A DNA stretch of 64,000 nt from Rostrohypoxylon terebratum (taxonomy: Eukaryota; Ascomycota; Sordariomycetes; Xylariales; Hypoxylaceae). The notes beneath the pieces were generated by a model. That model saw nothing but the letters and a program-made list of their open reading frames with translations, searched no databases and was not told the origin of the DNA. Below are positions 10,343 to 18,962 of this stretch, piece by piece; position 1 is the stretch's first letter; each line of letters opens with the position of its first letter. Made by a program: the position numbers and the translations under genes. The stretch covers positions 1 through 64,000 of the forward strand of contig MU385971.1 of assembly GCA_022497145.1 (NCBI GenBank), written 5' to 3'.

Positions 10343-11270
10343 GATGCTATACCTTGGTATTCTAGGTTAATATATATATATACTTGGAAATCATGTTGGT
10401 CTGATGTATGGATTACTCGCATGATAAGACTTTATATACTACAAAGTATGAGCGTCGTCTATTGTGCCCCGACATGTGAAGTCAACATCTCGATGTGCTG
10501 AAAGTTGAAACGAATATCGATATACCAGGCAGGTAGCATGCATTAAGAAGTCGTCGAGATCTATTATTGGTTAATGAGGCATACAATTCTTTTCAGCTCA
10601 ATCTAGATACTGTCGATCTTTCATATTTCTAGCAGGTGCGCGTACTATTCGATTGAGTAGTATCAGCTGAAGTCTTGCATAGGTACGCACGGTTATGAGC
10701 TTTAGTAATTTAGAAAGAGTTCGAGATTGATATTCATTTGGCAAACGGGAACTCATGAGCTCACGAAATATCGTGTCTTCAACTTGCTTACTGTGCTAAC
10801 GCGGTGTTTATGAAAGTTCGTATATGGGACACTAGATTAGAGACCGTGAGACCGAGAGACCGAAACAGTAGGTAAGAAACGGCATTGGTCTTGGGACATT
10901 GCGTGTTGCTGTTATAGAAGGACAGGAACTGACGGGCAAGCATAGCGTCGCATTTGACCTGCGTTTCCATGTGATGTTGACTATAGTATCGGTATGACCC
11001 CATGGACTAGAACGTGAATAGCACGATATTCGATAGCAGTGGTGTTGCTCAAGCAGGTAGGATAAGCACCGGGCCGAAGAATGCAGTGGTGATGGTATCC
11101 TACGTCTCCATTGTAGTGCTGATAAATCGTTTCATTTCCGTGGGGAGCTTCTTGCCTTTGGAGTAAATAGTTAAGAAGGTTAATGTTAGCTGCCCATACT
11201 CGGTACCTAGTGTATCTAGTGTATACATGTAGGTAATAACATTGAAGGTAGATCTTAGGCAGGACGGGAC

Positions 11271-11295
11271 GGATGCGGATGCGGATGCGGATGCG
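11271..11295. repeat. (GATGCG)n short tandem repeat
   Basis: Four consecutive hexamers. Read on the minus strand they encode an artificial Arg-Ile run. Confidence 0.8.
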
Positions 11296-11366
11296 TGCAA
11301 TCTGGCAGTGTATTATTAATCGGTGCAATGGATGTGCAACGTGCAATGTTAGGTAATCCGAGGACC

Positions 11367-11395
11367 GGGCAAGTGGGCAAGTGGGCAAGTGGGCG
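11367..11395. repeat. (GTGGGCAA)n short tandem repeat
   Basis: Three near-perfect 8-bp units about 190 bp upstream of the uS17m start. Confidence 0.75.
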
Positions 11396-11587
11396 GTGGG
11401 CTAGCGAAACTCTATCGATAGTGCCGGCAAAAATATTTTCCCCATCTTCCCCATATTCCCCCTCGGCACTGTCCCTGATTGGATCACGGTCAACCGTAGC
11501 TCTTGTTTTGTCTCGAAAACTTTTGATCAGTGGGCGACAGATTGAAATTCACATTCAACGAAGCGGGACGGGCCCAAGAAAGAAACA

Positions 11588-12216
11588 ATGGCGACCGAAG
11601 TTGCGGCCGCTGCCGCCAGCACCACGCGACAAATAGTAAAGGAGATGCTCGGTGTCGTGGTATCAGCTGGCCTCATGGACAAGACCGTCAAGGTCAAACT
11701 AGGAGGATTTCGATGGGAACCGAGAGTCCAGAAGGTTAGTAATTATCATGCTAGTATGTGATATTATGCTAGGAAGAAGGTTGAATGGGTCGCGGCTAAT
11801 ATTCAACTCCTTTCTCACGACAGTATTTCAAAGAGCCACGATTCAAGCTAGTCCACGATCCTCGCAATTCCGTTCGGCAAGGTGACATTGTAGCCATAAC
11901 GCCAACCTGGAGGGTATCACAGCATGTGCGCCACGTTGTGAAGCACATAATAGCGCCGTACGGCGAACCTATCGACGAGAGACCACCTATCCCCACATTA
12001 GAAGAGAGGGTGGCTGAAGCAGCAGCCAAGAGAGCTGCTAAAGACGAGCGGAGAGCTCTCCTAAAGCAGATACAAGCAGCGACAAGGAAAACAGAAAAGA
12101 TTACGGCGGAAGTGAAGAAGGCTTTGCGAACATTCCGCAGGCTCGGGTTTGGCACCCATTCTGCACCTGAACAACCTGAACAACCTGCAGAAACTACAAT
12201 AAACGATGTTGACTAA
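11588..12216 (+). CDS. MRPS17: Mitochondrial small-subunit ribosomal protein uS17m
   Basis: The protein is a component of the mitochondrial 30S-type subunit that binds rRNA through an OB fold. Two exons, 11588-11734 and 11824-12216, are joined in phase 0 across an 89-bp intron and code for 179 residues. The uS17 signature is clear: GVVVSAGLMDKTVKVKLG, then WEPRVQK, exon junction, YFKEPRFKLVHDP, then RQGDIVAITPTWRVSQHVRHVV. After the OB domain comes a charged helical extension (about residues 110-160, rich in Ala, Lys, Glu and Arg) and a Glu/Pro-rich end, typical of fungal mitochondrial S17 compared with the short bacterial protein. The N terminus (MATEVAAAASTTRQIVKEML) could serve as part of the import signal. 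The gene is convergent with the AAA ATPase downstream. Confidence 0.92.
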
Positions 12217-12586
12217 AACCGCAAATCTTATTATAGTGAAAGACGCTCACGAACGGGAGTCAAGAACATATCGACTTCGCTTTGTTATCTTCGAGGACGA
12301 AGGTAGCAGAGCGCCAACTTGGTTACATACGGTAATCTGTATATACCTCATCACTCGCATGTAACATACATTATGTACAATTGCTGATCTCGACGACCCT
12401 ATCTTTTTTTTTTGGAAGGGGGCATCGCGTCGACATAATTCATATTCAACCGGATATCTGATCCTAGGCATCGTATGTCAACCTGTCACTCTCCTATTGC
12501 TTGAGTGCCGCCGAAGTTCGCTCTGAGCCTATTACCTACTGGACAAAGCCTAAGTTCTATCGGTTTGGTTGAATCGCGGAACGATT
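12217..12586. other. Convergent intergenic, no gene seen
   Basis: A 370-bp 3'-to-3' spacer. It has a poly-T run near 12403-12412 and no TACCTAG-type cluster. Confidence 0.5.
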
Positions 12587-15158
12587 TCAACCGCCGCGCT
12601 CCCCAAATCTCCTTGCCCAGTCCTCGTATTCTTTTAACCCTTCCTTGCTGACGGAAGGTCGGATTGTCTTAAGACTAGCCTTGAAATCTATGAGTTCGAT
12701 GGGTCGAATTTGATCCATTGTCGTGTGGAGAAGGGCCTCGCCTAATGCACGGAGAGGCCCCATTGCCGCGTCCTTGGCCAATGCTGTGATGTCCGAGCCC
12801 GAGAAGCCTGAAGAAGACATTGATTAACATTGCTTGGCCACGTATAATTTTGTAGATTTGAGTCTCCCTTACCGTCCGTGAGGTCCACCAGCTCTGTGAT
12901 ATCGGTGTCCGTAAGACTGTGCTTTTGTTGGCCAAGTAACGTCTTCAATTGAGTAGCTCTAGTCTCTGCCTCGGGTAGGGGAATATACTGCCGCCTAACA
13001 AACCTTCGCCTTGCTGCTTCGTCGATCGCCCATGGTAAGTTGGTAGCTGCTAGTACAAGCACCCGGTTCGGGTCGCCGCGCTCTTTATTTGAACCATTGT
13101 CACTCTCGCGACCTGCTGCGGCTCGTTGTAGGTCGCTCCATTGAATCAGGAATTCGGTCTTTATCCTCCTAGTAGCTTCGTGCTCGCCGGACCCGGAACG
13201 TTGGGACAGAAGCGAGTCTATCTCGTCGACGAATATGATGCTCGGCGCCATCACCTTCGCCAAAGAAAACAATGCGCGCACTAGCTTCTCGGATTCGCCG
13301 AGGTATTTACTAGTCAAGCTACTCGCCGAGATAGAAAAAAAAGTAGATTTCGATTCTGTTGCCACAGCACGAGCTAGCATCGTCTTCCCTGTCCCGGGAG
13401 GTCCAAAGAGCAGCATGCCCCTAGCTGGTTCACGCAACCCCATAAATAGGTCCGGTCGTAGGAAGGGATATACTACCGCTTCTCTGAGTGCGTTCTTTGC
13501 AATCTCTAGACCCGCAACATCACTCCAGTGGACCTCATCACCGTGAACCACGATCTCGTTAAATATCGCTTTTGCAGCCCCTTCGTCGATGCCGGGCGGT
13601 AAATTCTTTAGTATTGCCTTTTTCCTGCTTTCCCATTCATTTTTCGCCCTTTCGCCCTCCTCGGTAACTGAATCTGTCGAAGATCGGTCTTCCGCGTCGG
13701 ACGTCACGAGTGTCTCCTTCTGCTTTCCTTTAACTTTCCGACTAGAGCTAGTTCTAGCCTGCTCATCACTAGATGATACTTCTTCTCTTCCATCACGATC
13801 AGATGTTCGTTGGCCTACCCGCTTTCTAGCGCTATTGGGCTCGAACGCTCTGCTACTGTCTATAGGTTTCCTCCTGACTGAACCTTCCTTGGAATTTGCC
13901 TTAGTGGCGGATTCAAGAGATCCTGGAAATCGGGCAGCTGAAATATTCGGTTCATCGAAGCTTGAAATAGCCCCTTTCCTGGATGTCGATCTCCGCTCTA
14001 TCCGAACTGTTGGAGGGCTAGTTTCGTCTCGTTCTTGAATAGCCAGCGCGCCTAGGGCACTCGAGGCAGCACCAAGCGCGAGAGACGATGGGGTAGGGGA
14101 TGAGTAATCGGTTGAATTTCGCATAGAAGGCTCGGGACTCGAGCGGACAGCCGGAGTAGAGGCGTCCAGGGGGACTATCAATCGTCTCGTATGGCTATCC
14201 CAGTGTCTAGGGGTTGACGAAGAAGTCTTCCGCACCTGCTCGTAAGATCGCCGTGGCTCTGCGTATCTAGATGGCGAGTTAGCGACCTCTGCAGAAGAAC
14301 CTCTTTCGAGACTGCTCCAAGCTAGCGTCGCAGCCTTGCTGGCTCCTGGGCCTTTGCTTATCTTGGCTGGTGTGTGCCGATGAGTCTTCGAGGGCTTTTC
14401 TTGTTTACCTGACCGGAGGGTCGTCCTCATGGTATGCTTTTCTGGGCTGGGCGACCTCGATGATTTTCTTCTCGTAACAGATGCGCCATAAGGAGGAAGC
14501 GACGGTGGTTTTGTTGCTGATGATGACGAATCTTGGTCCATCATAGCATTTCGAAGTCCCGATAATGCCTGTTCCGAAGAGCTTCTAGAGGGGAACGACG
14601 GCCGTTTAGGAAGCGGTGGTTTAGATAGTTCTGTGTATGTTATAGCCGGTATTGTTCCATCCCCAATCCAACCCCTCTCTGGTGTGTTTGGGTTTGTACG
14701 GCCATCCGCGCTGGATTCGGTTCCGACGCTCGACTGGGTGAATTGAAATGTCGGGTCTTCCTCTCGGGATATCCTCAGGGCTTCTAAGAGATCGATCCTC
14801 TCCTTGCACTGCACTTCTAACTCCCTTAGACTCTCCAACAGGGCACGTTCGGTCTCGGATTTAGGCGAATAGGTGCCCTGTCTCTTGTTGGTTGGGTTCT
14901 GGCGGATCTGATCGAGGGCGTTCTTCCAACATAGCATTGCTTCTTTCTCGTCTCCCTGGATACGCGATTCAAGAGTTAGAGTTAGCTATATCGGCATATA
15001 CGACTTGTAATTTGTTGACGAATATGTATAGCATAGTATAACAGCATAACATAGTATATTATACGGACCTGGCTCTCGTAATAAACAGCAGTTGAACATT
15101 TTAGATAAGCCTCATCGTACGTTTTTTGGAGGCTAGAAACATTGCTGGTGGGCCACAT
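12587..15158 (-). CDS. SAP1: Sap1/Yta6 (spastin/fidgetin-type) meiotic-clade AAA ATPase
   Basis: Three exons (15158-15069, 14955-12873 and 12807-12587) code for 797 residues. The N terminus (about 1-90) is helical and MIT-like: LQKTYDEAYLKCSTAVYYES, then ALLESLRELEVQCKERIDLLEAL. A long Ser/Thr/Pro/Arg-rich linker follows. The single AAA module has Walker A GPPGTGKT (about 548-555), Walker B IIFVDEID (about 603-610) and the arginine-finger stretch AARRRF. The last exon gives GFSGSDITALAKDAAMGPLRALG and a Vps4_C-like end with IRPIELIDFKASLKTIRPS. This layout is that of the meiotic AAA clade (Vps4, spastin, katanin, fidgetin). The long linker and lack of a microtubule-binding signature fit yeast Sap1/Yta6. 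Clade assignment is firm; whether it severs microtubules is unknown. Confidence 0.88.
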
Positions 15159-15340
15159 GCTTGTCTCTTATAGACGTAGTTGGGGGATCTTCTTCCACCT
15201 ATATGTTGCATGCGATGACGAGATCTTCTAGATGATGTCGCGGGCGCTGGAAAAAAACGTCCTAGGAACTGGTCTGATGATTCCTATTTTAAGACATCAT
15301 AAGGGAAAATCCCCAATCCAGATAACGGGCGTTTACAAAG

Positions 15341-15365
15341 GTATGAAAGTATGAAAGTATGAAGG
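15341..15365. repeat. (GTATGAAA)n short tandem repeat
   Basis: Three 8-bp units in the 5' flank of the AAA ATPase gene. Confidence 0.75.
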
Positions 15366-15502
15366 AATGGTAAAATGTAGCTACAGGCTTAGGTCGAAGA
15401 ACGCCAGCTATTGTCTGCCACGGTTTTTTAGAATGACCCAGTGACGTCGCGTCGGTGTTGCGTAGTGGGGTTTGAAAGAACCTGGAACGGTGTGGCTTAC
15501 GC

Positions 15503-15775
15503 AGTACCTAGTAATACCTTATGTAGGTCCTAGGTACGTACTGTGTAATGAAAAAAGATAATAAGTGGAGAGCGCATCTCCAAGGTTTGTGTATTGTACA
15601 ATACGAAGTACGGTCTACCTAGTACCTAGTACCTACACGGTGACTACACCTGCTATGTAGGTAGGTACCTAAGACTTAGGACGGGCTAATAGTAGGTATT
15701 CAAATTTTACCTAGGACCTAGGACCTAGGTATGCATGTGTGTATCTACTGATATCTATATACCTAGTACATACTA
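15503..15775. repeat. TACCTAG/CTAGGTA-type palindromic cluster
   Basis: It contains GCAGTACCTAGTAATACC, ACCTAGTACCTAGTACCTAC and ACCTAGGACCTAGGACCTAG. It lies in the 5' flank of the AAA ATPase. Confidence 0.65.
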
Positions 15776-15849
15776 TAGTAGAACAGCTATCCGTGGATGA
15801 CACAACATGGATATTTTTCCTTTCAAGATGGCTTCCTATGACTACATAC

Positions 15850-17715
15850 TCACGTACATTTCCAATCATCATCCTCTCCATAATCGTCTTCGTCTCTAGG
15901 TAGTTGTAAACCCATCATCCCTAGAATGTTGCCTGCAGGCCCTGCCATTCCAGCTTGGCTCTTGAAGCTTTCAAGCAGATTCTTGGCGAGGTTGTAGTCG
16001 ACGTCGACTTCCTCCTCACTGCTTTCCTCTCCATCTTCGACCTTTTGTAGCGATCCGTCCTTTGTTCTATCCTTGGCATCCGTACCACCTCTCGCTTCTA
16101 TCGCATTGCTCTGTTCAGGCTTCGGATCAAGATTCAGAGCACCATACTCTTTCAATTCAGCCTCCAACTGAGCAGTCAACTGCCCTATGTCTTCGTCCTC
16201 GACATCTCCCTCTAAAGCATCTTGTGATTTGTCATGAAGCGAAAGTCCGGGTCCACTCTTTGAATCTTTGGGTTGTATAGCTGGTAGTCCCATCATTTCT
16301 CTCATCATCCTCGAGAATTGCTCTTCATCAAAACTCACTGCCTTATCTTCCTCATCACCACTATCTTCTTCACTCTCATCCGAGACATCCGAATCCGAAT
16401 CCAGATCTTCTGTCTCGGCACCGTCAGCACCGGCCTTTTCATCGTTCAAGAAGGCCTCGAAGCGGGACACAATTTTTCGTAAATTTGCCTGCGCTGACGA
16501 ATCGCCGAATCTGCTCTTAGTTTGTCCTCGAGGGTTTAAATTTCCCTTGAGCTCTTCTTCAAATTGCTCGAAATCGATATCTAACCAAGATTCGTCGTCA
16601 TCCCGGAGAGCATCTTCCCACCTCTCTATATCCTCATTTGTTGGTAGTGACTGAACACCGTCCTCTTCTACATCCTCGAGGATCATAGAAAACTCGCGCG
16701 CTAGGTGGTTATCTCTCTTAGTAGTATCAGCAGCAAGCATCTCAAAGCCACTTGCCACTTTCATGCCCATCTCTAGACAAGCCAGTCTCGCTTGGGTGGG
16801 TTCTGCATCGGCTGCCTGCTTTTCAGCCGTTTCCAAAATCGCGCTCCATATCGGAGGAGCTGGAAAGCGCTGAGATTTGAGCTGTGCGAACAATACCTTT
16901 GTAAATTTCACACTGATGGTTACCAGATCCTCTGGCGGAAAGTGCAGATCCTTAGATGACGAGAGAAGTGGTTTGATTGCGACCGGATCTCGCAAATAGA
17001 ATGCCTCGACGGCAGGTGCTATAGTAGAAGGCTTCTCGTGGAGGATGCATGCTAATTTCCTAGGTATAGTAACCAGCGAGTGATGCATCGTGCTCATAAT
17101 ATGTTTGGGGTATTTTTCCAATCTGTAGAAGGCCTCGGCCTCGACAAAAGTGGAATGAATTACAGCATCGGGACTTGAGGTGACAAAGCCAACTGCTTCG
17201 GGTAAGGACAGAGGTCGTTTCATTCCCGAACTTGCTTCCAAGGGCAGCATATGAAGCTTTCCGTCGTGTATCCATGCTCGATTGCTATCAATCTCCGGGC
17301 TCAACCACTTCGGTAATACGCTAGCTGCCTCAACAAGCAGAAACTCGCCATCACTATCAAAAACCCTCACCCAAAGCTTGGGAAATGATTTGGTCAATTC
17401 GCGGAGTAAGTAGACTATGAGCCATTCGTCCTCAACTGAGTCGCTATAGTCGGTAGCCCCACGCAAGTAGACTAGATCCTGGTCTCTTTCAAGGCGCAGT
17501 TGGAAAGAATCTCGTTGCCATATGTATCCTGTTGTAATTCTGTCACATAGTTGAATAGCTGCTCTTCGGATACCTTCAAGATGGGGAAGAGGACTGCGGC
17601 ATTCGTTCTGATTGTCTAAGACGAAAAGCAGATACTCGACACAGTTCTCGGGGAGACTTCTAGGAAGGTCACTGAAATCACCTGTGGAGAGTTCGGTATT
17701 GTCTTCGGAATTCAT
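15850..17715 (-). CDS. SGT1/Ecd (ecdysoneless) family protein
   Basis: Intronless frame of 621 residues. The ATG is at 17715-17713; the codon before it is GTG, so that Met is the first true start. The family (SGT1/ECD, unrelated to the CHORD-partner Sgt1) includes human ECD and fission yeast Sgt1, tied to transcription of glycolytic genes, splicing factor Prp8 function and the cell cycle. The N-terminal 330 residues show the family core: CVEYLLFVLD, a WQRDSFQL block, DEWLIVYLLRELTKSFPKL, and VEAASVLPKWLSPE. The C-terminal half is very acidic, with Asp/Glu/Ser runs typical of casein-kinase substrates, and contains FSRMMREMMGLP. It ends DEDDYGEDDDWKCT. A GTGAGT sequence overlaps the last codons, so a short 3' exon cannot be excluded. 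Confidence 0.87.
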   Translation of the reverse strand: MNSEDNTELSTGDFSDLPRSLPENCVEYLLFVLDNQNECRSPLPHLEGIRRAAIQLCDRITTGYIWQRDSFQLRLERDQDLVYLRGATDYSDSVEDEWLIVYLLRELTKSFPKLWVRVFDSDGEFLLVEAASVLPKWLSPEIDSNRAWIHDGKLHMLPLEASSGMKRPLSLPEAVGFVTSSPDAVIHSTFVEAEAFYRLEKYPKHIMSTMHHSLVTIPRKLACILHEKPSTIAPAVEAFYLRDPVAIKPLLSSSKDLHFPPEDLVTISVKFTKVLFAQLKSQRFPAPPIWSAILETAEKQAADAEPTQARLACLEMGMKVASGFEMLAADTTKRDNHLAREFSMILEDVEEDGVQSLPTNEDIERWEDALRDDDESWLDIDFEQFEEELKGNLNPRGQTKSRFGDSSAQANLRKIVSRFEAFLNDEKAGADGAETEDLDSDSDVSDESEEDSGDEEDKAVSFDEEQFSRMMREMMGLPAIQPKDSKSGPGLSLHDKSQDALEGDVEDEDIGQLTAQLEAELKEYGALNLDPKPEQSNAIEARGGTDAKDRTKDGSLQKVEDGEESSEEEVDVDYNLAKNLLESFKSQAGMAGPAGNILGMMGLQLPRDEDDYGEDDDWKCT

Positions 17716-17804
17716 CACGAATCATGGTGTTCTCGGTGTGTAATCGACGATGATGAGGTTAGACCAGTAGCTGATTCAATTGGTTGAACTTTATGAGATG
17801 TGAC

Positions 17805-18140
17805 TATTAGGTAGCTAAGCAGCTATGTATGTAGGCACCTAGGGCCTACCTAGTACCTACTAGCTAGGTACATAGTAGCATAGGTAGTACCTACTAAGTA
17901 TTAGGCTAGATTTTAGGCTGTGAATACCTAGGTACCTAGTACATATCTAGGTAGTTACCCGACACAAACGGGCCTCGCCGTGTGTTTCATTATATTACAG
18001 GTAGGTACAGCTGTAGGTATTACCTAATAGTACTGTCAGGAAGGTCCACACTGATTCTACAGTGCGTCCATAGGCAGGTGCACATACTAGTATGTACAGC
18101 ATGTACAATACTATTACTAGTACTTCGTACCTACTTAGGG
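17805..18140. repeat. TACCTAG/CTAGGTA-type palindromic cluster
   Basis: One of the densest clusters. Units include GGCCTACCTAGTACCTAC, ATACCTAGGTACCTAGTAC and TACTAGTACTTCGTACC. It lies in the promoter region shared by SGT1 and SMC6. Confidence 0.7.
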
Positions 18141-18189
18141 ACTAAGGTTACATTGAAGCCTCCCCCCCACCCTAAATTCGCGCCTTGAG

Positions 18190-18222
18190 CCGCGTCTTCA
18201 GTCGCGTCTTCAGTCGCGTCTT
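18190..18222. repeat. (TCAGTCGCGTCT)n tandem repeat
   Basis: About three 12-bp units, the first diverged (GAGCCGCGTCT), about 35 bp outside the left end of the MITE. Confidence 0.7.
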
Positions 18223-18255
18223 TTGCTCCATACACCCATTAACCCCATTAACCAC

Positions 18256-18307
18256 CAGTAACTTTAACCACACTACAACGATCTCATTAGAAACACTACA
18301 AACTAGT
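18256..18307 (+). repeat. Left terminal inverted repeat of the MITE
   Basis: It pairs with 18700-18752 and is preceded by ATTAACCAC. Confidence 0.88.
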
Positions 18308-18699
18308 CTCAAACTAGTAATTCTAGCGTCCATTTCAGGCTAACGCCAAAGCTATGACCATACAAGGTCTTTATGCTGTTCCACTTATAGACTATTTGAT
18401 CCACTTTTTACCAGACAACCTTGTCAGTTTTCCAGCTTTGAACGTGACTTTGTATAAGGTACTTTTTGCGATGGCAAAAATGCTGAGTCAGCATACCTTA
18501 CTTTATATGATATCTCGATAACGATACTTATTTAAAAGATATAACCTATATAGATAAATCCGTTATAATATAGGTTCTTTTATAATATAAAATATATAAT
18601 TTATTTTAATTTTTATTAGCTGCAAAACAGGGTAGATCCTTAAGTTAAATGTTGTATGAGCGCGAAGTACTCAATACACTTCGAGATTGCCTAAAATGA

Positions 18700-18752
18700 A
18701 CTAGTTTTGTAGTGTTTCTAATGAGATCGTTGTAGTGTGGTTAAAGTTACTG
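18700..18752 (-). repeat. Right terminal inverted repeat of the MITE
   Basis: Inverted copy of 18256-18307 with one extra A in the ACAAAACTAG region. It is followed by ATTAACCAC. Confidence 0.88.
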
Positions 18753-18962
18753 ATTAACCACTTACAATTCCCCTTGTCCTCCATTCAACCTTGAATCACG
18801 ACCTATCCTTTCTGGGAAACAATAGGAAGTTATTATCTGACATCGGATAATTCCATCCCTTTATTCCCTCACGTAACATCCAAGACAACCCAAGTGACCC
18901 GAACTGAAAGCAAGCAAACGAACATCCATTCGCATTCGACCCCTTCAAAGGTACCTAATCTC

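Larger units (their letters stand above)
10343..11587. other. Divergent intergenic between GH25 and uS17m
   Basis: No gene is supported. It contains a TA-dinucleotide run next to the GH25 promoter (about 10368-10382), a (GATGCG)n tract at 11271-11295 and a (GTGGGCAA)n tract at about 11367-11395. The longest antisense frame here (10981-11388) is largely generated by the GATGCG tract. Confidence 0.5.
15159..15849. other. Intergenic between two minus-strand genes
   Basis: This is the promoter region of the AAA ATPase and the 3' flank of SGT1. It contains a (GTATGAAA)n repeat at 15341-15365 and a dense TACCTAG-type cluster at about 15503-15775. No gene is seen. Confidence 0.5.
17716..18255. other. 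Divergent intergenic, SGT1 side
   Basis: It holds a dense TACCTAG-type cluster at about 17805-18140 and a tandem TCAGTCGCGTCT repeat at about 18190-18222, ending at the MITE target duplication. No gene is seen. Confidence 0.5.
18256..18752. mobile_element. Non-autonomous MITE (MULE-like) with TIRs and 9-bp target duplication
   Basis: A 497-bp element without coding capacity. Its ends are inverted copies of each other: the left end (18256-18307) starts CAGTAACTTTAACCACAC and the right end (18700-18752) is the same sequence reversed, differing by a single one-base gap over about 52 bp. The 9-bp direct repeat ATTAACCAC flanks it at 18247-18255 and 18753-18761. The interior is AT-rich, most strongly at about 18500-18620, compatible with RIP-type mutation or relaxed constraint. 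A 9-bp duplication and long TIRs fit a Mutator-type element; a hAT would give 8 bp. It sits about 210 bp upstream of the SMC6 start codon. High TIR identity suggests a recent insertion. Confidence 0.88.

Noticed and set aside
10981..11388. 135-codon minus-strand frame
   Set aside because: A large part is an Arg-Ile run read from the (GATGCG)n repeat; no gene-like sequence remains.
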